Counted from the first letter of the stretch, positions 7,410-17,364 are shown. The stretch is DNA of 44,148 bases from Chthoniobacteraceae bacterium (GCA_947448395.1 CANFNA010000007.1:1-44148), one strand, 5' to 3'. Program-made: numbers and translations. Notes: generated from the letters alone by a model not told the origin.

Positions 7410-9779
7410 TTATTCGCGGGTGACGGTCTCGTCCAGGTTGAGCAGGGTTCGTGCGGTGTTGATCGAGTCTAGGCGCTGAAGAATAGAGAGCTCTTCGGGT
7501 TGAGGTTTGCGACTCATGCAGCGGCGGAAGGCGGTTTCAAGGCCGTCGTTTTGGATGATTTTTTCTAGTGCCTCGGCGAACTCAAAGAAGCCGGTATCGT
7601 TCATCAATGTCAGAGCCTGAAGCGGCGTATTGCTGCGGATTCGTCGAGTGCAGGTGCTAAAGCCTTCCGGGGCATCGAAGACGGTCAGCGATGGAGGCGG
7701 CGATGCTCGGTAAATGAATGTATACAGGCCTCGGCGGTAGCGGTCGTCCCCTTTACTCACGCTCCAGACGCGTTTGACCTGACCTTGCCCCATCACTCCG
7801 TCGGGAATGGGGGGATAGACGGGAGGGCCGCCAATTTTTTGGGAGAGCAACCCGCAGGCAGAAAGTGCCACGTCACGGACCACTTCAGCATCCAGTCGAA
7901 GCCTCTGCTGTCGAGCGAGCAGGAGGTTATTTGGATCCTTCTCCCGCACATCATCGCGTTCTTTCGAGCTCTGGCGGTAGGTCTGTGAAGTGAGGATGGC
8001 GCGGTGGAGTTGCTTGAGGCTCCAACCTTTTTGGAGAAACTCGGTAGCCAGCCAATCCAGCAACTCTGGGTGGGAAGGTGGAGTGCCCTGCATTCCGAAG
8101 TCGTTCTCAGTTTCTACAATGCCCCGGCCGAAGTATTGCTGCCAGACTCGGTTGACGATGACGCGCGCTGTGAGCGGGTTCTTTGGATGCACGAGCCATC
8201 TTGCCAGATCGAGGCGTGTCGGCACTTCTGAGGATGCTTCCAGAGGATGCAAAACAGAGGGAGTGCCTGGCATGACTTCATCTGCAGGGCGTGTGAAGTC
8301 GCCTTTGACAAAGACGGTTGTCTTTCGTGGCTTTGGCAGTTCTTTCAGAACCAGCGTCGTTACACCCTGATTCAGAATCGTATCCAGCTCGTTGTAGCGA
8401 TCATTGGCTTCGCGGAATGGGCCGACACCACCGATGCCGCCAGCAAATAAAGAACGATTCTGTGCAAAAGAGCGCTTCGCTTTCGGCACTTCGAGAATTT
8501 TCAACAGCGTGCTCGAGATGCTTTTTTTGGCTCCCGGAGTCAGTTTGGCCTCCCAGTCATCCAAGTCAGCAGCGTGTTCGCTCATATAGGCTTTGAGCTT
8601 CTCCTCCATGCTTTTGAATTCCTGCGTCAAACTTGAAACGTCAACGGAGGGATTGAACACCTTCATGGTGGGTTCGTCCTGATTGTTCAGAAATGCGAAG
8701 AGCCGGTAGTATTCCTTTTGTTCGATGGGATCGAATTTGTGGTCGTGGCACTGGGCGCATCCAACGCTGAGTCCGAGCCAGACGGTGCCTGTGGTTGCGA
8801 CGCGGTCAAAAACGCTATCGATTCGGAACTGTTCGCGGTCAATTCCCCCCTCTTGATTAATCTGTGTATTGCGGTGGAATCCCGTGGCGATTTTTTGTGC
8901 GTCAGTCGACCCGGAGAGAAGGTCGCCAGCGAGTTGTTCGATAGTGAATTGATCAAATGGCATGTCCGCGTTAAGCGCCTGAACAACCCAGTCGCGGAAT
9001 TTCCAGATTTGGCGTGGGGCATCAATGGAATACCCGTTGCTATCGGCGTACCGCGCTTGATCCAGCCACCAACGGCCCCATCGTTCGCCGTAGTGGGGGC
9101 TTGAAAGCAGCCTTTCGAGAAGGTCTTGGTAGGCCAACTCAGGATCCTTGGAGAAAGAGGTTAGGAAGGTATCGACCTCCTGCGGAGTTGGGGGCAGACC
9201 GGTTAAATCAAGGCAAACTCTACGCATGAGCGTAGTTGGATCTGCGAGCGGAGAAGGCTGGAGTTGGTGGGTAGCGAGTGTGGACTGGATGAACCGGTCT
9301 ATAGGATGTGAAGCGGCAGAGGATGAGGGGGGCTCTGTCCGAGTTGGGGGAACAAAGGACCAATGTTTTTCATAACGCGCTCCGTTTTGAATCCAACGCT
9401 TCAATAAGTCGCGTTGGCGCTCGGTGAGAGGCGTTTTGTGGGCCTTTGGAGGCGGCATGACCTCGTCTGGATCAGTGCTCAGGATCCGCTTCCATGCCTC
9501 GGACTTGGAAAGGTCTCCGGGGACGATCGCGCGGGTCCCATCGTGTTCGGCCGTGGCTCCTTCAAAGGTATCCAATCGGACTCCTGCCTCTCGGTGTTTT
9601 GGATCGAAGCCGTGGCAGGATAAACATTTGTCCGAGAGGATGGGGCGAATATCGCGGTTGAACTGGATGTCCGCCGCGCTCGCGGCGTCGGTTGGGCTGG
9701 GCGCGCCAAATAAAACAAGGGCGGCTATTAGCCTGCAGAGCCGTGGGATGCCTTTTAGGATCGGCATTTTCGAAGACAT
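7410..9779 (-). CDS. PSD1-type cytochrome c protein (DUF1549 + DUF1553)
   Basis: The ORF opens at 9857, but a start at 9779 (MSSKMPILKG) or 9767 (MPILKG) puts the hydrophobic export signal LCRLIAALVLFGA near the N-terminus. The first heme motif, CLSCHG, lies in the N-terminal PSCyt1 domain (FNRDIRPILSDKCLSCHG). The DUF1549 domain follows (LTGLPPTPQEVDTFL, YGERWGRWWLDQARYADSNG, FDQFTIEQLAGDLL) and ends in a second heme-type motif, CAQCHDHKFDPI. The DUF1553 domain covers the C-terminal third (LARWLVHPKNPLTARVIVNR, RIRSNTPLQALTLMND). There is no ConA/DUF1583 insert. It is the first gene of module I, and its partner DUF1501 gene follows by 6 bases. It is probably a periplasmic electron-transfer or redox enzyme; the substrate is not known. 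Confidence 0.92.
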   Translation of the reverse strand: MSSKMPILKGIPRLCRLIAALVLFGAPSPTDAASAADIQFNRDIRPILSDKCLSCHGFDPKHREAGVRLDTFEGATAEHDGTRAIVPGDLSKSEAWKRILSTDPDEVMPPPKAHKTPLTERQRDLLKRWIQNGARYEKHWSFVPPTRTEPPSSSAASHPIDRFIQSTLATHQLQPSPLADPTTLMRRVCLDLTGLPPTPQEVDTFLTSFSKDPELAYQDLLERLLSSPHYGERWGRWWLDQARYADSNGYSIDAPRQIWKFRDWVVQALNADMPFDQFTIEQLAGDLLSGSTDAQKIATGFHRNTQINQEGGIDREQFRIDSVFDRVATTGTVWLGLSVGCAQCHDHKFDPIEQKEYYRLFAFLNNQDEPTMKVFNPSVDVSSLTQEFKSMEEKLKAYMSEHAADLDDWEAKLTPGAKKSISSTLLKILEVPKAKRSFAQNRSLFAGGIGGVGPFREANDRYNELDTILNQGVTTLVLKELPKPRKTTVFVKGDFTRPADEVMPGTPSVLHPLEASSEVPTRLDLARWLVHPKNPLTARVIVNRVWQQYFGRGIVETENDFGMQGTPPSHPELLDWLATEFLQKGWSLKQLHRAILTSQTYRQSSKERDDVREKDPNNLLLARQQRLRLDAEVVRDVALSACGLLSQKIGGPPVYPPIPDGVMGQGQVKRVWSVSKGDDRYRRGLYTFIYRASPPPSLTVFDAPEGFSTCTRRIRSNTPLQALTLMNDTGFFEFAEALEKIIQNDGLETAFRRCMSRKPQPEELSILQRLDSINTARTLLNLDETVTRE

Positions 9780-10278
9780 CGGACTCAGCAAATTGGTGAG
9801 CCGTGACCGGCAAAGATTCATGAGCTGGAGGGAAGGCGCGCGTAACATCAATTTCAATTTCTTAGCGAATGGGGGCTTCGTCGTTGAGCTAACCTAGAAA
9901 TCCACGCGCCTCTTAGCCTTAAGGTGCGAGTGTCTTTGAATGTGCCCGAGTGAGGTGCAAAGGGGTATCCAATTTTTAGGCATCGAAGCTCCGATTTTTA
10001 AGGGCACTCAGGATTAGTGGAAAAGTATGACGGGAAAGGATTAAGCGTGTCGCTGAAAAGATGCGGCTCAACGGGCTTCGGAAGGGTGTTCCTGGGCTTT
10101 CTTGATGTTTCCGCAAGAACTTCTGAGTGAGTTTTACAGGTCCACTTTTTGCCGTGAGGGATGAGGTGTCTGCAATTCAGAGTCTGAGCTGTGGAAAACT
10201 CAAGTATGCCGGTGTAATCTTTGAAGCCGGCGGCGCGTCTTGTGCCGTTCGTTCTAACCCCTCCCCGAAACTGTCTCG
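9780..10278. other. Divergent intergenic region
   Basis: It separates module I (-) from the beta-lactamase-like gene (+) and must carry promoters for both, but I see no convincing -35/-10 pair. An imperfect 14-bp palindrome, ATCGAAGCTCCGAT, sits at 9982-9995, flanked by two similar TTTTTAGG/TTTTTAAGG stretches, and could be a regulatory site. The 98-residue minus ORF here has no coding character. Confidence 0.35.
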
Positions 10279-11511
10279 ATGCGAATGTCCTCATTCCTCC
10301 CCAAACGTGATTGCCAATCCATGTGCCATTTCTTGCGACGAATGGGCCGTTTACTCCTTGTTGTTTTTGCGGGGAGCCTTCTTTGGGGAGGTTCAGTGCG
10401 TGCTGTGGATCTGACTCCTGAGGAATTAGGAGGCATCCTGAAAGAGTCGGCGCTTAAGAACTCGTGGTGCATGTACTCGACTCGCGATGGGAGCAGTTAC
10501 ACGTGCCAATTTCTGAAGGACGGTTCTGTGGTGGAATGTGATCCGACTTTCGCTGACACGCATCGGTTTGGGCTTGGATCAAATACGAAGACGATGACAG
10601 CGGTGATGATAATTCAAGCGGTGGAAGAGGGGCGCTTGAGTTTGTCTTCTACCATCGAAGAACTTGCCCGACAGATCGAAAAAGCGGACGAAAAAGCGCG
10701 TCGTCCGAAGCGGCCTATTGAGGTGCACGCTGGGTTCAAAGACATCACGTTGATGAACGTATTGACGCACCATGCCGGGTTCCCTGGGGTGGACACGACG
10801 GACTTTATCTCTCCCAAGAAAGGTGGGCGTGATGCATTGATGAGGAAGATCCTGAAGCAAGGGCCTGTGGGGTATCGGCAGGACGCGAAGGATGCTCAGT
10901 ATATGTTTCAGTATTCCAATGAGGGGTACGCCTTTCTTGGAGAATTGTTGGAGCGTATCTCGGATCCGGTTGAGTCGTACGAAACCTTATTGCGAAAGAA
11001 GATTTTCGAACCGTTGGGGTTGGAGCGAGCGCGCCTTCTCTCGAAGAAGGTGGCCATTCAAGAGGCGCAGAAGCAGGGACTCGGAAAGCCTGTGGCCAAA
11101 GAGTTGGATCCGATGATTGCGCCTTCGGCGGCGGCTTCCTGCACTTTGCGCGAATGGATGTATTTCATACGCCACTTGATGTCTGGGATTAATGGCAATC
11201 CGACCTCCGACGCGATCCTACGCCGGCCTGAATCTTTCAAGATCTTGAAGGAAACCCAGGAGAACTGTTTCTACGGAGCCGGCGCGCTCATGCTCTCTAA
11301 GAAACCAAGTGCGGCCTATCATTTTGGTGCTAACGGAATTCACAGCACGCTGGTTTGGTTTGAGGTCGGCGATTTGGAAAAAGGAATGGGAACCTCGGTG
11401 ATCATTGTGAGCACAGATCCATTTCACGATGTGTCGAAACAGTTCTATTATCTGGCTCAAATGATTCACGAGAAGACGAGTCCTTCCGGAGAGGATCTCA
11501 AGAAGCCGTAG
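10279..11511 (+). CDS. Serine beta-lactamase-like hydrolase (class C / PBP4*-type esterase family)
   Basis: The protein is 410 residues. An export signal is present (MGRLLLVVFAGSLLWGGSVRA); the true start may be one of several in-frame ATGs between 10279 and 10342. The family motifs are SNTK (SxxK, catalytic Ser and Lys) in FGLGSNTKTMTAVMI at about residue 98, and YSN (YxN) in FQYSNEGYAFLGELL at about residue 212. A C-terminal FGANG replaces the usual HxG triad. A conserved LTHHAGFPG (the family's 'LTHTSG') lies between them. Such proteins are usually periplasmic peptidases or esterases rather than antibiotic-resistance enzymes. It stands alone and converges on module II with a 45-base gap. 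Confidence 0.9.
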   Translation: MRMSSFLPKRDCQSMCHFLRRMGRLLLVVFAGSLLWGGSVRAVDLTPEELGGILKESALKNSWCMYSTRDGSSYTCQFLKDGSVVECDPTFADTHRFGLGSNTKTMTAVMIIQAVEEGRLSLSSTIEELARQIEKADEKARRPKRPIEVHAGFKDITLMNVLTHHAGFPGVDTTDFISPKKGGRDALMRKILKQGPVGYRQDAKDAQYMFQYSNEGYAFLGELLERISDPVESYETLLRKKIFEPLGLERARLLSKKVAIQEAQKQGLGKPVAKELDPMIAPSAAASCTLREWMYFIRHLMSGINGNPTSDAILRRPESFKILKETQENCFYGAGALMLSKKPSAAYHFGANGIHSTLVWFEVGDLEKGMGTSVIIVSTDPFHDVSKQFYYLAQMIHEKTSPSGEDLKKP

Positions 11512-11526
11512 AGCCAAAGTGAATCG

Positions 11527-11540
11527 GCGCGAAGACGCGC
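11527..11540. terminator. Small GC hairpin between convergent genes
   Basis: GCGCG-AAGA-CGCGC is a 5-bp GC stem with a tetraloop in the 45-base gap between the stops of the two converging genes. It has no T-run on either side, so it is only a weak candidate for a shared terminator. Confidence 0.3.
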
Positions 11541-11556
11541 GCAGAAAGGAAGGATT

Positions 11557-12888
11557 TTAGACTTCTTCCAGCATGGATTGTGCATCGCCAAAGGTCTTTG
11601 GGCGGACGTCCATTTTGTCCATGAGCGACAGGAAGAGTCGGCAGAGTTGGCGCTCTGACTTGTCCTTGTAATCAACGACTCGGCCTCCGTTCAAACGCCC
11701 GCCAGCCCCTCCGAGAAGGAGGACTGGGAGTTGATCGTTATCGTGTTTTGCCCCAGCCATCATACTTGAGCAGTGTAGGAGCATCGTGTTTTCGAGTAGG
11801 GTTCTTGGGCCTTCCTGAATGGCTTGCATTTTGCGTGAGATGTACGCGGTTTGCTCCATGAAAAACTGGTTCACTTTCAGCCAGTCATCTCCGTCAGAAT
11901 GCGAGAGAAGGTGATGAATCATGTAATCGATTCCATTGCCTGCTTGCTGTACGCTCGGAAGATTCGGGAACCGCAGAGCGCTATGGTCGTTGTTGAGTTT
12001 GAGGGTTGTGATCCGAGTGGTGTCCGTCTGAAAACCCAAAACGAGAATGTCACACATGAGGCGCATATGTTCCGCAATATCTTGGGGGATTCCGTCCGCT
12101 GGACGCAGGATGTTTGGCTTCTCCAATGAGGGGCGCCATCCCTGCAATTCGCCTCGTTTCGCAGCATTCTCGATGCGCCTTTCCACATCGCGAACCGATT
12201 CCAAGTATTCGTCGAGTTTCTGTTGGTCTGCCCTACTGATGTCTCTGCGAAGGTGGTTGGCGTCTGCAAGGACTGCGTCGAGAACGCTTTTGTCGGCCGC
12301 AGAAACTTCGTTTTTGAAAAGACGGTCGAAGGCAAGGGCAGGATAAACCTCGAGCGGGGTCGGTGTGGTTGGCGAGCTCCACGAGATGTGTGAGCTGTAG
12401 AGCATCGAGTAGTTCTTGTGCACCGATGGATTTGCTATTTCGCATCCCAACACCAAGCTCGGCACTTTGGTGGAACGCCCATAGGTCTGTGCGAGAAGTT
12501 GGTCGAAGCTGGTTCCGGAACGGATGTCGCCGCCGGATGCAATGGGGGCGCCTGAGAGCATGTTGCCGGTTTGCGAACTGTGGATATTCCCCTTTCTGGC
12601 TTCCTCATGGTAGAGGCCACGGATGAACACCATCTTTTCTCTAAAATCCGTCAATGGCTGGAGGACCTGCCCCAGTTCCATGGATTTTCCATGACCCTTT
12701 GCCCACCACTCTTTGGAGTGGAATCCATTCCCTGAGAAGAGCACCGCGAGGCGCACAGGAGCTTCGCTTGAGGCTCGATTCCGAACCGGTTCGTCGCCCC
12801 AGACATTGTAAGACTCAAGCCAAGGCAAAGCCATGCTAACGCCAAGGCCACGCAGAAAAGCGCGTCGGGAGAAGTGGTGTGTTTGCAT
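11557..12888 (-). CDS. DUF1552 family protein, Tat-exported (module II)
   Basis: The protein is 443 residues. A twin-arginine signal, SRRAFLRGLGVSMALPWLES, is at residues 7-26. DUF1552 hallmarks are HSSQTGNMLSGAPI, GTSFDQLLAQTYG and PSLVLGCEI in the first half. SRADQQKLDEYLESVRDVER comes mid-protein, and LVLGFQTDTTRITTLKLNND and the C-terminal MLLHCSSMMAGAKHDNDQLP follow. It starts 22 bases after the stop of the DUF1592-type gene, so the two are probably co-transcribed. DUF1552 proteins are exported partners of DUF1592 cytochromes, and no activity is established. The start is fixed by the Tat motif; no Shine-Dalgarno sequence is visible. Confidence 0.93.
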   Translation of the reverse strand: MQTHHFSRRAFLRGLGVSMALPWLESYNVWGDEPVRNRASSEAPVRLAVLFSGNGFHSKEWWAKGHGKSMELGQVLQPLTDFREKMVFIRGLYHEEARKGNIHSSQTGNMLSGAPIASGGDIRSGTSFDQLLAQTYGRSTKVPSLVLGCEIANPSVHKNYSMLYSSHISWSSPTTPTPLEVYPALAFDRLFKNEVSAADKSVLDAVLADANHLRRDISRADQQKLDEYLESVRDVERRIENAAKRGELQGWRPSLEKPNILRPADGIPQDIAEHMRLMCDILVLGFQTDTTRITTLKLNNDHSALRFPNLPSVQQAGNGIDYMIHHLLSHSDGDDWLKVNQFFMEQTAYISRKMQAIQEGPRTLLENTMLLHCSSMMAGAKHDNDQLPVLLLGGAGGRLNGGRVVDYKDKSERQLCRLFLSLMDKMDVRPKTFGDAQSMLEEV

Positions 12889-12910
12889 TATGAGGAGGGA
12901 TGGATGGAGG

Positions 12911-15900
12911 TTATTTCGTGGAGAGGATCTCGAAATCTTTGCCGCGGACTTGTCGGAATTGGGGGCTTTTTACGATGAGTTCCAATGCGCTCCAAACCCT
13001 GTGATCATTTCTTTTTAGATTTGTAACCATCGCATCGATGAGGGGTCTGTCCGAAAGCTGAATGCTGCGACCGAGGGCGTATCCGAGGAGTTTTCGGCAG
13101 AATTGGCGTTCGAAGTCTTCGGATCGTTTATTTAAAAGGGCTTTGCGGAGCCCTGAAAGGCCTTCGATGGGTGTGCCATCTGGAAGGGTTGTGGTCGTAT
13201 CGATGAGAAGGCCCGTTGAATCTTTTGTCCTCGAGCGGCCGATCGCGTCGAACCCTTCGAGGGCAAAGCCGAAAGGGTCAATGCGCTTATGGCATTTTGC
13301 GCAGACAGGGTCCGAGCTGTGTTTCTCGATGAGTTGGCGTTCTGTAGATCCTTCTGGAGCTTCTTCGGGAAGAATGGGAACGCCCTTTGGGGGACGTGGC
13401 AGCTTCTCGCCAAGAATGACCTCGCTCAGCCAGTTGCCCCGGAGAATCGGACTGGTGCGTGAGGCTCCGCTTTGTTTGGCAAGCGTGCTGCCAAATCCCA
13501 GAATACCGCCGCGTCCTTGATTTCGAAGACCGTCAACACGTCGCCAGCCGTCGCCTTCGAATTCCAGACCATAGTGCGTGGCAAGAGGTCGGTTGAGGAA
13601 GGAGTGATCGGCATCCAATAGCGACAGGACGGAACGGTTTTCAGCAAAGAAATCCATGAAGAAGAGAACGACTTCCTCCTGCAGGTCGCTGCGGATCGCA
13701 TTAAAGGTTGGAAAATGGCGTTCGCTCTTTTCGTCCAGCGTTGCCACATCGCGGACGTGGAGCCATTGGCATCCAAACTCCGTCGCTAATCGACGGGTCC
13801 GTGCATCTTTAATCATGCGTTTTGTTTGCGTAACGAGTGCAGAGTCGTTTCTCAGCGCGCCTGCTTTTGCCTCTGCCAACAACGCATCGTCGGGCGGGCC
13901 GGCCCAAAGAAAGTAACTGAGCCGAGTGGCTAACTCCCAGTCGCTAACAGGGGTTCCGGTTGATCCAGAACCTGGGCGTTCGCCGCGGTACAGAAATGCC
14001 GGAGCAATGAGGGTGCGAGTGATCAACATTCGGATGGATTCGGTATGCGGCAATTCTTTCCGTCGGAGTTCCTGATAGAGCGCGCGGAGCTCCGATTCCT
14101 CAGCATTGGTCAGCGGACGTCGCCAAGCGCGGGCCGCGAACCGAATCGCTTCTTGCAAATGTTGTGGTTCGACTTCCAGGAGCCGCTTTTTGAAACGCTC
14201 GGCGCCTTTGAGGATTGGCTCACGGAGTGGGGCAAGTCGACGGTCTCCGTTTGGTTTATCGGGTCCGTCCTGACTTGAATATTGCCACAGTTGCTCGAAG
14301 GCATCGACGAGAGTGAGCGCGTCTTGGCTGACAAAGTGCAGTTGCTCCCACAGGAGGTCGAGTTCCTCTCTCTCTCGATCTTCAAGCATCAATCGCGAGA
14401 GAACCTCATCTTCGCGATGGAACAAGGTCAGCGTCACCACCTCATCGGAGGGAACAATTTGAGTGTAACAGAGCGCTGTCGGAAACAACTGGCGGAAGTC
14501 TTCAAAAGAAGACTCGAAGCGTTTGCGCGCGGCACTGCCATCGTGGACAAGGATTGGCGTGTTGAAAGCAACGGAGGTCTTGCTGGAGGTCCAAGCTCCA
14601 CTTTCTGTCTTCGTGGAGGAGCCACTCGATTGGAGGCCCTCTGGAGTGGAGGGCTTTGTGGTGCTTGCCTGCAGTTGAATGCTCGCTTCGCCACCGGTTG
14701 CGGGGTGAAGGCGTCCAGTCGCCACAAACTCCGCGCCGGCAACCAGCTCCGCTGGAAGCTTAATAGACAAGAGATGAGGAGCCTGAAGGCAGAGGAGGTG
14801 CGGCGCCACTGGGGTTCCCTTGGGATGCTTTCCAAATAGCGAGGGATCTAATCCGTAAGCGGAGGGAGTTCCATCATCGATCATCTTTCCAGAACGGAGT
14901 ACGGAACCCAGGAGTGGGCCGTTTAGTGCGAGGATCTGAGCGTGTAGTGTACGCTCTGGAGTATCTCCATCAAGGGATTGGATGTCTTTTTGGAGAAGCT
15001 GTTGCAGCTGTTTCGCAATCTCCGTTCTCGCGGACAGCTGCTTTGAATGACGCCATTTGGCTAAGATCGAATCCTTCGGAATCGGTGGAGCCGTTGCCGA
15101 GGACTCGGGTTCTCCGAAGAAATGCCATACGTCCTTGTGCCCATGTGCATCTGCATGGGGATTTCCGGCGAGGATGTCGGGTGAGAGCTCCTTTGCCGCA
15201 TTCCACTCTGTGACGCCATCGCTCACCACGAGGTCAATGGCCGTGAGGTCGCATGTGTGATCGCCGTTCTTTGCGCCGATCACAATCGCGATGACATCAC
15301 CCTGGGTCACTTTCACTGCGTTATGCGTTCCCATTGGGATGATTTTGCCGCCATCGCTGTGGCCGTTTGCGAGCGTCTCTGAGGTGTTTCCTCGCCGTAA
15401 TTGTAAGGCCCAGCTGATGCCGTTTCCTCCAGGATTGTGAATGTCTTGGATGCTGCCAGAAATCCGGAGTGAGGAGTCAACTGGGCTTTTCCACGCGATC
15501 ACTGAAGCTAGTTTCGGTGAAGGATGCATCGCGATGCTGTGCGGCTTCATCGCGCCCGGAATACGGACTGTTTGATCGGAGGAATTGGCGAGCACACTAA
15601 GGTCAGTCTCTCCCGTCCATCCTTTGATGAAGGGATAGTCAGCAGCGCTTTCCCTCTTTTTTTCCAGAAGAGGACCGAGTTTTACTCCTGCTGTTGAGCC
15701 GATCCCGAGGTAGCTCAACCAGTCCTGAAGGATGGGTGCCGAAACAGAGTACTTGCGAGCGAGGTTCGTGATGTCGGCGGGTTGATCAGCCATCTCCGCT
15801 TCATGGGCAGCGGCGAGGCATTGCGGAGTGGATGCAATGACTTCTTTGCGTCTATTGGCGAGGTGTTGGATGGCCGCACGAACGTGCATGAGATGGAGGT

Positions 15901-17083
15901 CTGGCCGGCCTTCAAAAACGAGGCGGGCGTTTTCCCAAACTGCGAAGTCCTCGGTGTGCCCGTCGCCAGCATCGCCGGTGGTGAGGTAAAGGGTGAGGTC
16001 GCTTCCATCGGCTGGTGGAGTCAGTTTGAGTTTGATTTCATGCTCGGCGGTTAGCGGCGTCACCGGCTCCATCCACGATTTTGGGCCGTCTATTTTTCCG
16101 AGATGTCCGATACTGTTTAGTTTCCAGAGAGACTGCTGCCAGGGCTCAATGTCAGCGGCCGTTAAGGTTCCGACTGCGTACTTGGCGCGGAGGGGTTCGA
16201 GCAGTTGAGATGGGTGAGTTGAGGTAAGGGCGGTGCGTAGGATTTTGAGATATTTGGGACTGAGGCCCTCCGCGTTTTCTTTGCCCTGAAGGCACGCGAG
16301 ATATTTGGCGATTGGGAGGCGGCCTCCTGCGCCTGTATTCATTTTGATACTCTGCTGGATGACCTCGGTCGGATTCCCTTCAGACGAATACTTTGTGTAA
16401 ATGGCTCGGATCTTCGTGAGGATTTCGTTGGTCCAATCCCGAGAGGAGGTGTTTTCAGAAAACCAAAACCCTTGGGATGTGAGAACGGCGTGAGAAGCAA
16501 TGAGTTTTGCTGCATCCAGATACTTTCCGAGAAGGGATGGCGACATCACCAGAGCGGCGCCGGCGTTGGTAAAGCCTTCTCCGGCGGCTCCGTCGACAGG
16601 GAACTCTTTTGCGGGATCTAGCGAGACGACTCCAGTGAGGTCGCGTACGGAATAGGTGTATTCCATATTGGAGAGGCGCCGAAGAACGACCGGCCCGGGA
16701 TCACCCGCGTTTTTGAGAGCGATCTCATCGAGGGTTGTGTGCATCCAAGTCGTTAGACGGTGCAACTGCTCTGGAGAAGGCTTTGGTTTGTCCTTTGGCG
16801 GCATTTCTCCGTCACGGATTTGTTCCAAAGAGTGCTCCCAAACTGACGGGTCGCGTTTGATTTCTTCGAGTGACTTGAAGCGTTCCAGATCCAGATCACC
16901 CTTTTGTTTTTCCGTGGAGTGGCACGGGATGCAGAACTCCTTGATCAGAGGCTGAATTGTATTTGCGAACGCCTCCTCCTGAGGCGCTGTTGTTCCGTTT
17001 ACGCGAAGGGCATGTAAAGCAAAGGTCGTTGCGATGGAGAAAAGCCATCTGAGGAAAATCGAGCGGGATCTGTCGGAGCTCAT
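12911..17083 (-). CDS. Large DUF1592-family cytochrome c protein with extra jelly-roll-like inserts (module II)
   Basis: The ORF opens at 17326, but the start at 17083 (MSSDRSRSIFLRWLFSIATT) gives a proper signal peptide and a 1390-residue protein. The upstream 81 codons read through a palindrome and look untranslated. The first heme motif is CIPCH at residues 51-55 (FCIPCHSTEKQKGDLDL). DUF1587 follows (LRRLSNMEYTYSVRDLTGV). DUF1595 (AARAWRRPLTNAEESELRAL), DUF1592 (LATRLSYFLWAGPPDDALLA), DUF1588 with CAKCHKRIDPFGFALEGFD near residue 1259, and DUF1585 lie in the C-terminal third. Roughly residues 350-850 are additional and resemble carbohydrate-binding beta-sandwiches (LTLYLTTGDAGDG, SGSIQDIHNPGG). 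That makes this protein about 500 residues longer than the paralogues at 27172 and 41381. It is probably a periplasmic diheme redox protein. Confidence 0.9.
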   Translation of the reverse strand: MSSDRSRSIFLRWLFSIATTFALHALRVNGTTAPQEEAFANTIQPLIKEFCIPCHSTEKQKGDLDLERFKSLEEIKRDPSVWEHSLEQIRDGEMPPKDKPKPSPEQLHRLTTWMHTTLDEIALKNAGDPGPVVLRRLSNMEYTYSVRDLTGVVSLDPAKEFPVDGAAGEGFTNAGAALVMSPSLLGKYLDAAKLIASHAVLTSQGFWFSENTSSRDWTNEILTKIRAIYTKYSSEGNPTEVIQQSIKMNTGAGGRLPIAKYLACLQGKENAEGLSPKYLKILRTALTSTHPSQLLEPLRAKYAVGTLTAADIEPWQQSLWKLNSIGHLGKIDGPKSWMEPVTPLTAEHEIKLKLTPPADGSDLTLYLTTGDAGDGHTEDFAVWENARLVFEGRPDLHLMHVRAAIQHLANRRKEVIASTPQCLAAAHEAEMADQPADITNLARKYSVSAPILQDWLSYLGIGSTAGVKLGPLLEKKRESAADYPFIKGWTGETDLSVLANSSDQTVRIPGAMKPHSIAMHPSPKLASVIAWKSPVDSSLRISGSIQDIHNPGGNGISWALQLRRGNTSETLANGHSDGGKIIPMGTHNAVKVTQGDVIAIVIGAKNGDHTCDLTAIDLVVSDGVTEWNAAKELSPDILAGNPHADAHGHKDVWHFFGEPESSATAPPIPKDSILAKWRHSKQLSARTEIAKQLQQLLQKDIQSLDGDTPERTLHAQILALNGPLLGSVLRSGKMIDDGTPSAYGLDPSLFGKHPKGTPVAPHLLCLQAPHLLSIKLPAELVAGAEFVATGRLHPATGGEASIQLQASTTKPSTPEGLQSSGSSTKTESGAWTSSKTSVAFNTPILVHDGSAARKRFESSFEDFRQLFPTALCYTQIVPSDEVVTLTLFHREDEVLSRLMLEDREREELDLLWEQLHFVSQDALTLVDAFEQLWQYSSQDGPDKPNGDRRLAPLREPILKGAERFKKRLLEVEPQHLQEAIRFAARAWRRPLTNAEESELRALYQELRRKELPHTESIRMLITRTLIAPAFLYRGERPGSGSTGTPVSDWELATRLSYFLWAGPPDDALLAEAKAGALRNDSALVTQTKRMIKDARTRRLATEFGCQWLHVRDVATLDEKSERHFPTFNAIRSDLQEEVVLFFMDFFAENRSVLSLLDADHSFLNRPLATHYGLEFEGDGWRRVDGLRNQGRGGILGFGSTLAKQSGASRTSPILRGNWLSEVILGEKLPRPPKGVPILPEEAPEGSTERQLIEKHSSDPVCAKCHKRIDPFGFALEGFDAIGRSRTKDSTGLLIDTTTTLPDGTPIEGLSGLRKALLNKRSEDFERQFCRKLLGYALGRSIQLSDRPLIDAMVTNLKRNDHRVWSALELIVKSPQFRQVRGKDFEILSTK

Positions 17084-17265
17084 GGCGCGAGAGATTGGAA
17101 GCCGTTTGGTGTGGGGATGGCGTTTGCTGGCGGAACGTACCCAATGGGATCCCATTCGAGAATGCTTTCGATGTGTGCGGCCATTGATCGTGCCGCGATC
17201 TCGGGTTTTTGGGAGGCGTGCAGCGAAGCTCGAGTGGGGAGATTGGGCATGGGGGATCTGGGCTT

Positions 17266-17283
17266 TAAAGTGTCGACACTTTA
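17266..17283. promoter_or_regulatory. 18-bp perfect palindrome, operator candidate upstream of module II
   Basis: TAAAGTGTCGACACTTTA is its own reverse complement. It lies 183 bases upstream of the ATG at 17083 and 224 bases before the GTG of the divergent DUF3309 gene. The length and perfect symmetry fit a site for a dimeric regulator. I cannot name the regulator, and none is encoded next to it. Confidence 0.5.
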
Positions 17284-17364
17284 TATGATCCGCAAGGGTT
17301 GCGCGCCTTAGTGCAATCTTTGGCATTTGGGTGGGGTGCGTGAAGCGGTCGTAGGGAATGAGGC

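Noticed and set aside
10279-11511. Antibiotic-resistance beta-lactamase
   Set aside because: SxxK and YxN motifs are present, but the class C active-site context, the FGANG in place of HxG, and the broad serine-hydrolase family argue for a peptidase or esterase.
17084-17326. N-terminal extension of the module II DUF1592 ORF
   Set aside because: The extension is Arg/His-rich, crosses the 18-bp palindrome, and would bury the signal peptide 80 residues inside the protein.
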